Source of the DNA: Mycobacterium sp. | GTDB lineage: Bacteria > Actinomycetota > Actinomycetes > Mycobacteriales > Mycobacteriaceae | Direction of reading: 5' to 3' | DNA length: 64,000 nt | NCBI GenBank assembly: GCA_016197405.1 | Contig: JACPVR010000011.1 | Location: 186,001-250,000, forward strand | Shown here: positions 26,366 through 39,100 of the stretch, one piece after another | Position numbering within the stretch: the stretch's first letter is position 1 | Layout of the letters: each line of letters starts with the position of its first letter | Notes under the pieces: model-generated | The model's database searches: none | The model's input: the letters and a program-made list of their open reading frames with translations, nothing else | Told to the model about the DNA's origin: nothing | Translations under genes and position numbers: made by a program

Positions 26366-27165
26366 GAGCGCACGACCAGCGCCGAGGCCACCGGGTGCGC
26401 GAAGACCCGGTGGCCGCGCGGCCCGATGATTTCGGCCAGATCCCCGGCATCCGACGCGTCGATCACGGCCAGTTCGACGGGCTCGTCGTGCTTGCGCAGG
26501 AAGTCGGCGACGTCAGCGCGGTCGGCGATCGGATAGATGTGCACATCGGGGAACCGCGACTGCCATTTATCCACCTCGGCTGCGAGCGCGTCACCGGCCA
26601 CGGCGGTCGGTTCGGTGCCCAGCGCGAGCACCGGGGTACCCCGCAGCCGGGCCTCCTCCATCGCGCGTTGGACCACGGCGGTGTGGCCCGGCTTGTCGTC
26701 GATGGCGACCAGGATCCAGCTCACGTGGGCCTGGGCGTGCGGGTCGGGCGGCCTGATCACGGCGACCGGGCAGTGGGCGTTCTCGGCGAGCTCGGCGGCT
26801 GTCGAACCCAGAATCGAACGGGCATAACGCCCGATCCCGACCGAGGCGACACAGATCATCTCGGCGCCCTCGGATTCCTCGACGAGAACGGCGCCGGGCG
26901 GCCCGTCGAGGATCTCGGTCTGCACCGTGACGGGCTTGCCGGTCGCGTGCACCGCGTTCTCGGCCGCGTGCAGCGCGCTCTTGGCCTTTTCCACGGACTG
27001 GGCATAGACGTGGGCCGGCACGTCGAGCACCTTGACGGCGTAGAGCAGCCGCAGCGGGACGTTGCGCGACACCGCTTCGTCGACGGCCCACAGTGCGGCG
27101 CCGAGTGCGGCCTGCGAACCGTCGATACCGACGAGAACCGCCGAGGGGGCGTGTAAGTCGTTCAT
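26362..27165 (-). CDS. Universal stress protein with degenerate C-terminal domain
   Basis: A 267-residue USP with GGAGGT upstream of the ATG at 27165. Domain 1 (VLVGIDGSQAALGA) has the loop ASVGIGRYARSILGS, with Ala for the first Gly. Domain 2 lacks the loop and shows [23 protein letters not shown]; the Cys usually found before S-hydrophobic is Ala here. It belongs to the half-degenerate subclass. It follows the arc operon, but a DosR-like palindrome 64 bp upstream suggests its own promoter. Confidence 0.87.
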   Translation of the reverse strand: MNDLHAPSAVLVGIDGSQAALGAALWAVDEAVSRNVPLRLLYAVKVLDVPAHVYAQSVEKAKSALHAAENAVHATGKPVTVQTEILDGPPGAVLVEESEGAEMICVASVGIGRYARSILGSTAAELAENAHCPVAVIRPPDPHAQAHVSWILVAIDDKPGHTAVVQRAMEEARLRGTPVLALGTEPTAVAGDALAAEVDKWQSRFPDVHIYPIADRADVADFLRKHDEPVELAVIDASDAGDLAEIIGPRGHRVFAHPVASALVVRS

Positions 27166-27228
27166 CTTCGGCTACCTCCGTGAGCGTTGTCTGGTTCGAC
27201 GCTATGGGTGTTCGTGTGTCCGGCGATG

Positions 27229-27242
27229 GAGTATTAGGTCCC
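27229..27242. promoter_or_regulatory. Possible DosR box (10/14) at the end of arcC
   Basis: GAGTATTAGGTCCC has a strong right half TTAGGTCCC and sits across the arcC stop codon, 64 bp before the USP start at 27165. The spacing equals that of the other candidates. Confidence 0.42.
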
Positions 27243-28178
27243 CGGCTGGACCGCTGATGGTCCCCGGGCAGCGGGCTCGTGCACCCGGGTGCCCGCGGTG
27301 CCGGTGACGATCTCGGATATCTGGGCTAACGATCCGATGACGGCCTCGTTGCCGGTGAGCCGCGCAAAAGAACACGCCGCTTCGACCTTGGGACCCATCG
27401 AGCCGGCGGGCAGATCGAGGCCGGCCAGATCATCCGGCGTCACCCGGTCCAGCCGGACCGCCCCGGGCGTGCCCCAGTGGGTGTACACACCGTCGACATC
27501 GGTGGCGATGACCAGCAGGTCGGCGGCCAACTGCTGCGCCAGCAGCGCCGAGGCGAGGTCCTTGTCGATGACCGCCTCCACACCGTGCAACATGCCGGCG
27601 TCGTCGTAACTGGTCGGGATACCGCCCCCGCCTGCACAGATCACCAGGGTGCCCTGCTCCACCAGGCGCCGGATCGGGTCGATCTCGATGATGCGCCGGG
27701 GTTTCGGACTGGCCACGACGCGCCGGAATCCGGGCCCGTCGGCCGCGATGGACCAGCCACTGACGGACCTGAGCCGTTCGGCCGTCTCGGCGTCGTAGAC
27801 CGGTCCGATCGGCTTGGTGGGGCTGTCGAAGGCCGGGTCGTGCGGGTCGACCTCGATCATCGTGAGCAGTGTGGCGATCGACCGCTCGCGCGGTAACAGG
27901 TTGCCCAACTCCTGTTCGATGACATATCCGATCATCGCCTCGGTCTGGGCGCCCAGGACGTCGAGCGGGTACGGCGCGACGTCGTGATAGGCCGCGGCCT
28001 GCAGCGCGAGCAACCCGACCTGGGGGCCGTTGCCATGCGCGACGATGATGTCGTTGCCCGCGGCGATGGCGGCGATCCGCTGCGCGGCAACCCGGATGTT
28101 GGCCCGTTGATTGGCCGCCGTCATGGGCTGGCCTCGGCGCAGTAATGCGTTGCCGCCCAGTGCGATGACGATGCGCAC
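27234..28178 (-). CDS. arcC: Carbamate kinase
   Basis: A 314-residue carbamate kinase, the last step of arginine fermentation: carbamoyl phosphate plus ADP gives ATP, CO2 and ammonia. Family motifs are present: [13 protein letters not shown] at the start, [40 protein letters not shown], and [11 protein letters not shown]. The start is the GTG at 28178, 15 bp after the arcB stop. It is the final arc gene in the order arcD-arcA-arcB-arcC. Cytosolic. Confidence 0.95.
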   Translation of the reverse strand: MRIVIALGGNALLRRGQPMTAANQRANIRVAAQRIAAIAAGNDIIVAHGNGPQVGLLALQAAAYHDVAPYPLDVLGAQTEAMIGYVIEQELGNLLPRERSIATLLTMIEVDPHDPAFDSPTKPIGPVYDAETAERLRSVSGWSIAADGPGFRRVVASPKPRRIIEIDPIRRLVEQGTLVICAGGGGIPTSYDDAGMLHGVEAVIDKDLASALLAQQLAADLLVIATDVDGVYTHWGTPGAVRLDRVTPDDLAGLDLPAGSMGPKVEAACSFARLTGNEAVIGSLAQISEIVTGTAGTRVHEPAARGPSAVQPGT

Positions 28179-28193
28179 TCCGGTGCCCGGTAC

Positions 28194-29198
28194 TCAGCTG
28201 AGCGCGGCCACGAGGACCGCCTTGACGGTGTGCATCCGGTTCTCGGCCTGCTCGAAAGCGATGTTGGCCGCGCTTTCGAACACGTCCTCGGTGACCTCGA
28301 TGCCGTTGCTCAGATGTGGATACTGCGCGGCGATCCGCGCGCCCACCGTCGTCTCCGAGTTGTGATAGGCGGGCAGGCAGTGCATGAACTTCACCCTGGG
28401 GTTGCCCGCCGCCGCCATCAATGCGGAGTTGACCTGAAACGGCAGCAGCAGATCGATGCGTTCTCCCCAGGTCTCGATCGGCTCGCCCATCGACACCCAG
28501 ACGTCGGTGTAGATGAAGTCCACCCCGGCGACGGCCTCGAGCGGGTCGGCGGTGACGGTCAGCCGTGCGCCCGACACCGACGCGAAATCCCGGCACATCG
28601 CGACGTGTCCGTCTGCCGGCCACAGGTTTTCCGGTGCTCCGATCCGCACGTCCATCCCGAGTTTGGCCGCGGTCAGCAGAAGCGAGTTGGCGACGTTGTT
28701 GCGGCCGTCGCCGACGAAGGCGAACGCGATGTCGGTCAAGGGTTTGGGGCAGTACTCGGTCATGGTCAGGACGTCGGCGAGCATCTGGGTGGGGTGGTAC
28801 TCGTCGGTGAGCCCGTTGAACACCGGAACCCCGGCGTACTGTGCCAACTCGTCGACCGTTTCCTGTGCGGCACCGCGGTATTCGATGGCGTCGTACATCC
28901 GGCCGAGCACTCGTGCGGTGTCCTTCATCGACTCCTTGTGGCCGATCTGCGACGACGTCGGATCGATATAGGTCACATGTGCGCCCTCGTCGTGCGCGGC
29001 GACCTCGAAGGCGCAGCGCGTGCGCGTGGAGGTCTTCTCGAAGATGAGCGCGATGTTCTTACCCCGCAGGCTGTCACGTCCGAGCCCGGAGTACTTCGCG
29101 CGCTTGAGATCCCGCGACAGGTCGAGGAGGTAGTGCAGGTCGCGCTCACTGTGGTGGACCAGGCTGAGCAGGCTTCGGTTGCGGGTGTTCACTGCCAC
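28194..29198 (-). CDS. arcB: Ornithine carbamoyltransferase (catabolic)
   Basis: A 334-residue enzyme that, in this context, phosphorolyses citrulline to ornithine and carbamoyl phosphate. It has the carbamoyl-phosphate site KTSTRTR, DEYHPTQ, and the ornithine/catalytic loop HCLPAYH. The GTG at 29198 is used because GGAAGG lies 7 nt upstream; the frame opens at 29270 inside arcA. It is 29 bp downstream of arcA. The operon context makes the catabolic role far more likely than arginine biosynthesis. Confidence 0.95.
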   Translation of the reverse strand: MAVNTRNRSLLSLVHHSERDLHYLLDLSRDLKRAKYSGLGRDSLRGKNIALIFEKTSTRTRCAFEVAAHDEGAHVTYIDPTSSQIGHKESMKDTARVLGRMYDAIEYRGAAQETVDELAQYAGVPVFNGLTDEYHPTQMLADVLTMTEYCPKPLTDIAFAFVGDGRNNVANSLLLTAAKLGMDVRIGAPENLWPADGHVAMCRDFASVSGARLTVTADPLEAVAGVDFIYTDVWVSMGEPIETWGERIDLLLPFQVNSALMAAAGNPRVKFMHCLPAYHNSETTVGARIAAQYPHLSNGIEVTEDVFESAANIAFEQAENRMHTVKAVLVAALS

Positions 29199-29227
29199 GG
29201 GATGGCCTTCCTTCGGATCGACGGCGA

Positions 29228-30487
29228 TCAGGTGTAGAGCGGGTCGCGGGATATCGGGCAGGTCATGCACCGTCCGCCGCCGCGGCCGCGGCCCAGCTCA
29301 CTGGCATCGATGGTCACCACCTCGACCCCGGCTTTGCGTAACGCGGTGTTGGTCAAGGTGTTGCGGTCATAGCCGATGACGACACCGGGCTGCAATGCCA
29401 CCACGTTGTTGCCGTCATCCCACTGTTCGCGCTGGACGCCGTACACATCGCCGGCGGTGGTGACCACCCGGAAGGTGACACCGACGGCATCGCCGATCGT
29501 CTCGATCAGGCCCTTGGGTTCGCGCCGCACATCCAGACCCGACGGTGAGCTGTCGTCGGGTCGAAGGCTCAGCGGCACGATACCGTCGACGATCGGCGCG
29601 AAGGCCGTCACCAGATCGTGGTCGCAGAAGGTGAACACGGTGTCCAGATGCATGGCCGAGCGGGTCTTGGGCAGCCGGGCGATGATGACCCGTTCGGCTG
29701 CCCCGGCCGCGAAGAGGTTCCTGGCGACCTGCGTGATGGCCTGATGCGACGATCGCTCGCCCATCCCGATGACGACGAGGCCCTTACCTATCGGCATCAC
29801 GTCGCCACCTTCGAGGGTGCCCAAGCCGTGGTCGACGGGTGAACCGTCGGCATCGCCGAGCCAGACGTCGAACTTCTCGTCGGCGAAGACGGGATGGAAC
29901 TTGTAGACCGCCGTCGTCAGCAATGTCTCCTGCCGGCGCGCGGGCCAGTACATCGGATTCAGCGTCACACCGCCGAATATCCACGCGCTGTTGTCGCGCA
30001 TGAACTGTGTGTTGGGCAGCGGCCGCAGCACGAATCCTTCGGGGTCCAACGCGTTGAACAGCGACAGGAAGGTGCTCTCGACCTCGTCGGCGACGTCCTG
30101 GTAGGCGACGCCGCCGATGAGGAATTCGGCCAGCCGATCGGGCGGCAGTTCGGTCAGCCAGGCCCGGATCTCGGCGGTGAGGGCGGGGCCGACCAGATCA
30201 TCGGTGACCTTGCGGTCCAGGATCCAGTCGCGGGCCGCCGGGATGGCCACCACATCGGCGAGCAATTCGCCCAGCTCGAGGACTTCGACACCGCGGTCGA
30301 CCATCTTGGCCACGAAGTCGAAGTGGTCGCGGCGGGCCTGCTGCAACCAGATGACATCGTCGAACAGCAGCTCGTGGCAGTTCTGCGGTGTGAGTCGCTG
30401 ATGAGCCAGGCCGGGGGCGCACACCATGACCCGGCGCAGCGTGCCGGCCTCCGACCACACGCCGAGGCCCGGTGCCGGGGTGCTCAC
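29228..30487 (-). CDS. arcA: Arginine deiminase
   Basis: A 419-residue arginine deiminase that converts arginine to citrulline and ammonia. Conserved features include the N-terminal [47 protein letters not shown], and the C-terminal catalytic Cys407 in GGGRCMTCP. The GTG at 30487 overlaps the arcD stop (GTGA), so the two are translationally coupled; the same frame stays open much further upstream only by chance. The length agrees with the roughly 410-residue family norm. Cytosolic. Confidence 0.96.
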   Translation of the reverse strand: MSTPAPGLGVWSEAGTLRRVMVCAPGLAHQRLTPQNCHELLFDDVIWLQQARRDHFDFVAKMVDRGVEVLELGELLADVVAIPAARDWILDRKVTDDLVGPALTAEIRAWLTELPPDRLAEFLIGGVAYQDVADEVESTFLSLFNALDPEGFVLRPLPNTQFMRDNSAWIFGGVTLNPMYWPARRQETLLTTAVYKFHPVFADEKFDVWLGDADGSPVDHGLGTLEGGDVMPIGKGLVVIGMGERSSHQAITQVARNLFAAGAAERVIIARLPKTRSAMHLDTVFTFCDHDLVTAFAPIVDGIVPLSLRPDDSSPSGLDVRREPKGLIETIGDAVGVTFRVVTTAGDVYGVQREQWDDGNNVVALQPGVVIGYDRNTLTNTALRKAGVEVVTIDASELGRGRGGGRCMTCPISRDPLYT

Positions 30488-31968
30488 AGGACCGCGAGGT
30501 GGCCGGTGGCCATCAGCACGGCGGCCAGCACCGCGGTGACCGCGACGACCGCGACGACCGGCCATTCGCCCTTGCTGAACGCCGGCAATCGGCTTTCCCG
30601 CCGCGCCCACAGATACAGCGCCGTGCCCGCGAGATAGAACATCGCCGCCACCAGTACGTACTGCCAGCCTCCGGCGTAGACCAGCCAGACGGCGTAGCCG
30701 AGGGCGATGCTGCCGATGACGAGATCGCGGGCCCGTCCGCCGCCCGACGTGTAGGTCTCGCCGCGCACCGCCAGCAGCACCTGATAGGCCGCAGACCACA
30801 AGTAGGGCAACAGGATCAACGATGTCGCGAGGTACACCAGGTTGGTGTAGGTGCTGGCGTTGGCCAGTGTCCACAACAGCAGCGCCTGCACGCACAGGTT
30901 GGTCAGCCACAGCGCATTGGCCGGTGCGCCGTGGGAATTCTCGCGGGCCAGCGCTTTGGGCATGACGTGTTCGAGTGCAGGCAGGCGCAGGATCTCGACA
31001 CACAGCAGCACCCATGCCAGCAGTGCGCCCAGCAAGGAGATGACCAGGCCGATCGATATGAACGCCGCACCCCAGCTGCCCACCTGGCTCTCCAGGACAC
31101 CGGCCATCGAGGGGTCGGGCACCCCGGCCAGCTCGGCTTGCGCCACCAGGCCGTAGGAGAGCAGGTTGACCAGCAGCAGCAGCGCGAGGACGCCGGCGAA
31201 GCCCAGCACGGTGGCCCGGCCGACATCGCTGCGTTTGGCGGCACGTTGGGAGTACACCGAAGCGCCCTCGATGCCGATGAAAACCCATACCGTGACCAGC
31301 ATCATGTTCTTGACCTGGGTCACGGTGTCGCCCAGTGGTGCACCGTCGATCTGCGTGGTCTTTCCCCAGAAGTCGGCGCTGAACAGGCCTGCTTTGAAAC
31401 CGACGGCCCCGATGGCGATGAACACCAGGATCGGCACCACCTTCGCGATGGTCACGATGACGTTGACGAATGCCGCAGTCCGCACCCCGCGCAGCGTCAA
31501 CAGATGCACCGTCCACAGCAGTACCGAGGCGCCGATGATCGCGGGAACCGTTGCCCCGCCGGTGAATCCGGGAAAGAAGTACCCCAACGTCGAGAACAGC
31601 AGGACGAGATAGGCCACATTGCCGACCCAGGCCGACACCCAATAGCCGAAAGCCGACGTGAATCCGATGTAGTTGCCGAACCCGGCGCGCGCGTAACCGT
31701 AGACACCGCCGTCGACGTCGGGTTTGCGGGTCGCCAGGGTTTGGAAGACGAATGCCAGTGTCAGCATTCCGACACCGGTCACCGCCCAGCCGATCAGCAG
31801 CGGGCCGGGGGCGGCACTGGCGGCCATCTGCGAGGGCAGCGCGAAGATGCCGCTGCCGATCATCGAACCGACGACGATCGCCGTCAGCGATGCCACACCC
31901 AGGCCGGCCTTGGTGCCCGCATGACGGGGGGCGGCTCCCGGGGGTGACGGGGTCAGTGTCTCGGACAT
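30484..31968 (-). CDS. arcD: Arginine/ornithine antiporter-type APC permease
   Basis: A 494-residue amino-acid permease with 12-14 predicted helices. The APC start motif [18 protein letters not shown] is at about residues 30-47. First position in an arcD-arcA-arcB-arcC operon makes electroneutral arginine-in/ornithine-out exchange the likely activity. This is inferred from context, as the basic amino-acid antiporter subgroup cannot be proven by eye. GGAGG lies 6 nt before the ATG at 31968. Two DosR-like palindromes lie 78-114 bp upstream. Confidence 0.9.
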   Translation of the reverse strand: MSETLTPSPPGAAPRHAGTKAGLGVASLTAIVVGSMIGSGIFALPSQMAASAAPGPLLIGWAVTGVGMLTLAFVFQTLATRKPDVDGGVYGYARAGFGNYIGFTSAFGYWVSAWVGNVAYLVLLFSTLGYFFPGFTGGATVPAIIGASVLLWTVHLLTLRGVRTAAFVNVIVTIAKVVPILVFIAIGAVGFKAGLFSADFWGKTTQIDGAPLGDTVTQVKNMMLVTVWVFIGIEGASVYSQRAAKRSDVGRATVLGFAGVLALLLLVNLLSYGLVAQAELAGVPDPSMAGVLESQVGSWGAAFISIGLVISLLGALLAWVLLCVEILRLPALEHVMPKALARENSHGAPANALWLTNLCVQALLLWTLANASTYTNLVYLATSLILLPYLWSAAYQVLLAVRGETYTSGGGRARDLVIGSIALGYAVWLVYAGGWQYVLVAAMFYLAGTALYLWARRESRLPAFSKGEWPVVAVVAVTAVLAAVLMATGHLAVL

Positions 31969-32045
31969 CGGTGTCCTCCAGGCTCCTGCGGTGTGCCAGA
32001 TCACCCCGCGAGACTGACGCTAAGCGGGTGGCAGGCGAGTTTGAG

Positions 32046-32059
32046 GAGGCTTAAGTCCT
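32046..32059. promoter_or_regulatory. DosR box (11/14) upstream of arcD
   Basis: GAGGCTTAAGTCCT is nearly a perfect palindrome around TTAA and matches 11 of 14 core positions in either direction. It lies 78 bp before the arcD start and 23 bp from a second site (start to start), the two-box geometry typical of strong DosR promoters. Confidence 0.55.
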
Positions 32060-32068
32060 CGAATGGCG

Positions 32069-32082
32069 GGCCCCTAGGTCCC
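32069..32082. promoter_or_regulatory. DosR box (10/14), distal, upstream of arcD
   Basis: GGCCCCTAGGTCCC has an almost perfect right half. It is about two helical turns from the box at 32046, on the same face of the DNA. Confidence 0.45.
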
Positions 32083-32132
32083 ACGCCGCCGATCGCCGAC
32101 ATCGCGCTGTCGCCCAAGGGCCTGCGCGCTCC

Positions 32133-32146
32133 GGGACTTCCGCCCC
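32133..32146. promoter_or_regulatory. DosR box (11/14) upstream of the Rv2030c-like gene
   Basis: GGGACTTCCGCCCC has a perfect left half GGGACT and is followed by TAT. It ends 63 bp before the ATG at 32210, the standard spacing in this window. Confidence 0.55.
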
Positions 32147-32209
32147 TATCGAGGATCGCGGCGCGATGGTCGAATCTGGTGTGACGAAATCGGCGCGGGA
32201 GGATCGGCG

Positions 32210-34254
<2,045 letters not shown>

Positions 34255-34255
<1 letters not shown>

Positions 34256-35235
34256 TGGTGGTGCAACCGAAGATCGTCACGCTGACGATGAATCCGGCGC
34301 TCGACATCACCACCGGTGCGGAACTGGTCCGGCCCACCGACAAGATCCGTTGCGCCGGTGTGCGTTACGACCCCGGCGGCGGCGGTATCAACGTCGCACG
34401 GGTGGCTCACATGCTAGGCGAGCCGGTGCTGGCGGTGTATCCCGCCGGTGGACCCACCGGCGGTCTGGTGACCGAACTGCTGGCCGGCGCCGGTGTGCCG
34501 CTGCACCGGATCGCGATCGCCGCCGCCACCCGGGAGAGCTTCACCGTCGACGAGCACAGCACCGGTAAGCAGTACCGCTTCGTGCTGCCCGGACCACAGT
34601 TGACACCAGCCGAGCAGACCGAATGCCTTGAGGCGCTGCGCCTGGCGGCGGTTTCGGCGGACTACGTGGTGGCCAGCGGAAGTCTGCCGCCGGGAGTTGC
34701 GCCCGACTTCTACCAGCGCGTCAGCGATATCTGCCGTGACAGCGGCGCACGTCTGGTCCTGGACACCTCCGGCGGCGGCCTGACTCATGTGCGATCCGGG
34801 GTGTTCCTGCTCAAGCCGAGCCTGCGGGAATTGCGCGAATGCACCGGAGCTCCGCTGGAGAGTACGGCCGATCAGTTCGCCGCGGCCGGCGAGCTGATCG
34901 AGCGGGGTATCGCCGAGGCCGTCGTGGTGTCAATGGGTGCCGACGGCGCGCTGCTGGCCACCCCGGGGGCCTACCGGCGCTACCTCGCACCACCGGTCGA
35001 ACCGGGCAGTGGTGTCGGTGCCGGCGACGCTATGGTCGCCGCGATGGTCGTCGGCCTGAGCCGGCAGTGGTCGTTGAGCCACTCGGTGCGGTTCGGAATC
35101 GCCGCCGGTGCCGCCATGCTGTCGACCCCGGGGACATCGGTGTGTCTGCGAGCCGACGTGGAACGTCTCCTCGATCAGATTCCCGAACCGGCACCGATAT
35201 CGGCGCTGTTGGCCCGACGAAGCCCGGTGACGTAG
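34255..35235 (+). CDS. pfkB: PfkB-family 6-phosphofructokinase
   Basis: A 326-residue ribokinase-fold sugar kinase, like M. tuberculosis PfkB (Rv2029c), which phosphorylates fructose-6-phosphate. It has an N-terminal LTMNPALDITT, the substrate motif DPGGGGINVARV (39-50), and the catalytic GAGD with Asp258. The ATG at 34255 overlaps the preceding stop as TGATG; a GTG one codon earlier is possible. Its last 61 bp overlap the convergent DHOD-like gene. Expression is probably from the DosR-like box at 32133. Confidence 0.93.
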
Positions 35236-36194
35236 TCGTCGCGTTCGCGGGCATCTTCGGGTGATCCGATGGGAACGCTCAGCAGACCCCGGAAGTCCTC
35301 GACACTCTGATAACCCTTGTGCTGCATCCACCGGCGCAACCCGTCGAGTATGACGGCGGCGTAGTCGGGACCGTGGCGCAGCAGAGCCGACGCCGTCATC
35401 ACCACATCGGCCCCGGCCAGCAGATACTTGATCAGTTCCTTGGCGCCCTCGACTCCCGTCGTCGCGGCCAGCGAGGCTTCGATCCGCCCGTGCAGCAGCG
35501 CAATCCAGGTCATGGGCAGGCGGGCCTCGTTGGCGCGTGACAGCGAGGTCCCCGGCGTCACCGCCAGTGTCTCCGGGTCGATATCGGGTTGCAGGAACCT
35601 GTTGAACAGCACCAGCCCGTCCGCGCCTGCCATGTCGAGGCGGCGCGCCATCTCGGCGGTTGCGCTGAAATAGGGGCTCAGTTTGACCGCAACCGGCACG
35701 CTGACCGATTCTTTCACCCCGGCCAGGATGTCGAGGTGACGCTGTTCGACATCCCGGCCACTGACATGCGGATCGCCGGGCAGGTAGTAGATGTTCAATT
35801 CGATTGCCGCAGCGCCACAGTCCTGCATCGAGCGCGCATAACGGGCCCAACTACCGGGCGTGCTGCCGTTGATGCTGGCGATCACCGGAACGCCGACGGT
35901 GGCCGCGGAGCGTTCCAGCAGGCTCAGGTAGCGGCGTGGGCCCGGGTCGGTATCGAGCGCCTGCGGGAAATAGGTAAGCGATTCGGCGAAGCTCTCCGCG
36001 CCCGCCGCCGCAACCCGGGCATTTTCGGCGGCCTCACGGCGCAGCTCCTCTTCGAAGAGCGAATACAGCACCACCGCACCGACACCGGCGTCGGCGAGCC
36101 GCCGGATGCCGTCGACGGTCCGCGACAGCGGCGAGGCCGAGGCGATGAGTGGATTGCGCAGGTCGAGACCGAGATAGCGTGTGGACAGATTCAT
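35175..36194 (-). CDS. Dihydroorotate-dehydrogenase-like flavoprotein linked to PFOR
   Basis: A 339-residue TIM-barrel flavoprotein. It starts like class 1 DHODs (LSTRYLGLDLRNPLIASASPLS) and retains AVKLSPYFS, GADGLVLFNRF and GADVVMTASALLRHG. Genes of this type commonly sit beside pyruvate:ferredoxin oxidoreductase and probably do not make pyrimidines; the substrate is unknown. Its ATG overlaps the PFOR stop (TGATG), so it is the last gene of the PEP synthase-PFOR operon. The 3' end overlaps pfkB by 61 bp. Confidence 0.85.
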   Translation of the reverse strand: MNLSTRYLGLDLRNPLIASASPLSRTVDGIRRLADAGVGAVVLYSLFEEELRREAAENARVAAAGAESFAESLTYFPQALDTDPGPRRYLSLLERSAATVGVPVIASINGSTPGSWARYARSMQDCGAAAIELNIYYLPGDPHVSGRDVEQRHLDILAGVKESVSVPVAVKLSPYFSATAEMARRLDMAGADGLVLFNRFLQPDIDPETLAVTPGTSLSRANEARLPMTWIALLHGRIEASLAATTGVEGAKELIKYLLAGADVVMTASALLRHGPDYAAVILDGLRRWMQHKGYQSVEDFRGLLSVPIGSPEDARERDDYVTGLRRANSADIGAGSGI

Positions 36195-39100
36195 CAGCGT
36201 TTCCTCCGGGCGTCGGGGTGGAAGTGTTGTGGACCGCGCGAGGCCATCTCCTCGTAGACCGTCCAGCGCTGTTCGATGGCGCGCTCGGCCAGGCCCAGCA
36301 GCCGGTCGGCTTCTTCCGGATCGGCGTTGGCCAGGGCGCGGTAGCGCAACTCGCGGTAGGCGTAGTCCTCAAGCGGCAGCCGCGGCCGGTGCGAGTCGAG
36401 CAGGAACGGGTTGGCACCGGCGTCGCGCAGCAGTGGGTCGTATCGCAGCAGCGGCCAGTGCCCGCTGGCCACCGCGCGGTACTGCTGATCGAGCCCCAGC
36501 CGCATGTCGATGCCATGCGCAATGCACTGGCTGTAGGCGATCACCAGGGAGGGGCCGTCGTAGGCCTCCGCCTCACGGAAGGCCTGCAGGGTCTGCTGCG
36601 GATCGGCGCCCATGGCGACCTTCGCGACGTAGACGCTGCCGTACGCGATCGCCTGCAGCGCAAGGTCTTTCTTCGGGACGGTCTTGCCGGCCGCGGCGAA
36701 TTTCGCGACGGCGCCCAGTGGCGTCGACTTCGACATCTGGCCGCCGGTATTGGAGTACACCTCGGTGTCGAGTACCAGCACGTTGACATTGCGGCCGCTG
36801 GCCAGCACGTGGTCCAGGCCGCCGGAGCCGATGTCATAGGCCCAGCCGTCCCCGCCGACGATCCACACACTGCGCCGGATGAGATGATCGACGACGCTGA
36901 GCAGATCAGCGGTGACGCCCGGATCGAGGCCCTGCAGCCGGCTCCTGAGTTCGGCGACCCGTTCTCGTTGGGCCGCCAACTCCGACTCGCGCTGTTGCGG
37001 TGCGTCCAGGATGGCGTCGGCCAGTTCGGCGCCGACGGCGTCTCGCAGTTCGGCCAGCCGGCGCCGGGCCAGCGCCACGTGCACATCGGCGGCCAACCGC
37101 AGGCCCAGACCGAACTCCGCGTTGTCCTCGAACAGCGAGTTCGACCAGGCCGGGCCGCGGCCGTCGGCGCCGGTTGCCCACGGTGTGGTGGGTAGGCTGC
37201 CGCCATAGATCGACGAGCAGCCGGTCGCGTTGGCGATCATCAGTCGATTCCCGAACAGCTGGGAGAGCAGTTTGAGATACGGTGTCTCGCCGCAGCCGGC
37301 GCAGGCACCGGAGAACTCGAAAAGCGGTTCCAGGAACTGGGTCCCGCGCACGGTACCGAAGTCCACCCTGGACCGGTCGGCGACCGGCAGCGATTCGAAG
37401 AAGGCGATATCGGCCCGGTCGGTCCGCGCGCGCGGCTCGGCGGGCCCCAGGTTGATGGCCTTGGTCGCGGCGGTGCCGGGAACGACGACCGGACAGGCCT
37501 CGACACACAGGCCGCACCCGGTGCAGTCCTGGGTGTAGACCTGCAGCGAGTACCGGGCGTTCGGAACGCCCACGGCGTTCAACGGTGCCGAGTCGAAACC
37601 CTCCGGTGCGCAGGCAAGTTCGGACTCGTCGTAGAGCTTGGACCGGATCACGCTGTGCGGACAGACGAATCCGCAGTTGCCGCACTGGATGCAACTGCCC
37701 GGATCCCACACCGCCACCAGCTCGGAGATGCCGCGCTTCTCGTAGGCCGTGGTACCGCTCGGATAGCTGCCGTCGGAGGGAAGGGCGCTGACCGGCAACA
37801 GGTTTCCGCGTCCGGCCATCATCTCGGCTGTCACCGCGCGGACGAACGCCGGCGCCGAATCGGGCACCGTCGGTTCGGGTTCGCGGGTGGAGGTGACCGA
37901 TTCGGGCACCTCGATGTGCCGAAGGCCCGCCAGTGCACCGTCGACCGCGGCGAGTTCGCCGGCGAGCACCTCGGCGCCGCGGTTGCCGTAGGTCTTGCGA
38001 ACCGCGTCTTTGATCCGGGCCACGGCGCGGTCCGCTGGCAGGACCCCGGAGATCGCGAAAAAGCACGTCTGCAGCACGATGTTGACGCGACCGGGCAGTC
38101 CGGCGGCGGCGGCGATACCCGCGGCGTCGACGGTGAAGAGCGTTATCTTCTTGTCCAGGATCTGCTCCTGTACCCGACGGGGTAGTGCGTCCCACACCTT
38201 CTCCGGTGCCAGCCGGCTGTTGAGCAGCAGTGTCGCGCCGGGCGCGGCGCGGGCGAGCACGTCGAGGCGGTCCAGGAAACGGAACTGGTGGCACCCGATG
38301 AAGCTCGCCGCGGTGACCAGATACGGCGCCCGGATGGGATCCGGCCCGAACCGCAGATGCGATTCGGTCTGTGACCCGGATTTCTTCGAGTCGTAGACGA
38401 AATACGCTTGGGCGTGCAGACCTTCTTCGGATCCCAGGATCTTGACGGTGTTCTTGTTGGCGCTGACGGTGCCGTCCGAGCCCAGTCCGAAGAAGACCGC
38501 GCGCACCGTGTCCGGTGATTCGATATCGAATGCGGGATCGTAGTCCAGGCTGGTGTGCGACACATCGTCGTCGATACCGATGGTGAAACGCCGCCGGGGT
38601 TTTTCGCGGGCCAGCTCGGCGAAAACCCCGGCGACCATCGCGGGCGTGAACTCCTTGGAGGACAGACCGTAGCGACCCCCGCTGACGAACGGCAGCTGCG
38701 AGCGTGTTCCGTCATCGCATGCCTGGGCGAGTGCGGCAACGATATCCAGATAGAGCGGCTCGCCGATCGATCCGGGTTCCTTGGTGCGGTCCAGCACCGC
38801 GATGTGGCGCGCCGACGCGGGCAGGGCGTCCAGGAACGCCGCGGTGGGGAACGGCCGGTACAACCGCACCTGTACGACACCGACCCGTTCGCCGCGATCG
38901 ACGAGGGCGGCAACGGTCTGTTGGACGGTCTGGGCACCCGAACCCATCAACACCAGCACGCGTTCGGCGTCCGGATGCCCGGAGTAGTCCACGATGTGCA
39001 TCGTCCGGCCGGTACGTTCGCCCAGTCGGGCCATCAGATCCTCGACCACGGCGGGAACCCGGGCGTAGAACGGGTTCACCGTCTCGCGGGCCTGGAAGTA

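Noticed and set aside
30472..31947. 491-codon open frame on the plus strand
   Set aside because: It is antisense to arcD, Gln/His/Arg rich and without motifs, whereas arcD has clear APC motifs.
36906..38294. 462-codon open frame on the minus strand, out of phase with PFOR
   Set aside because: It is fully inside the PFOR gene, in a different frame, and extremely Arg rich.
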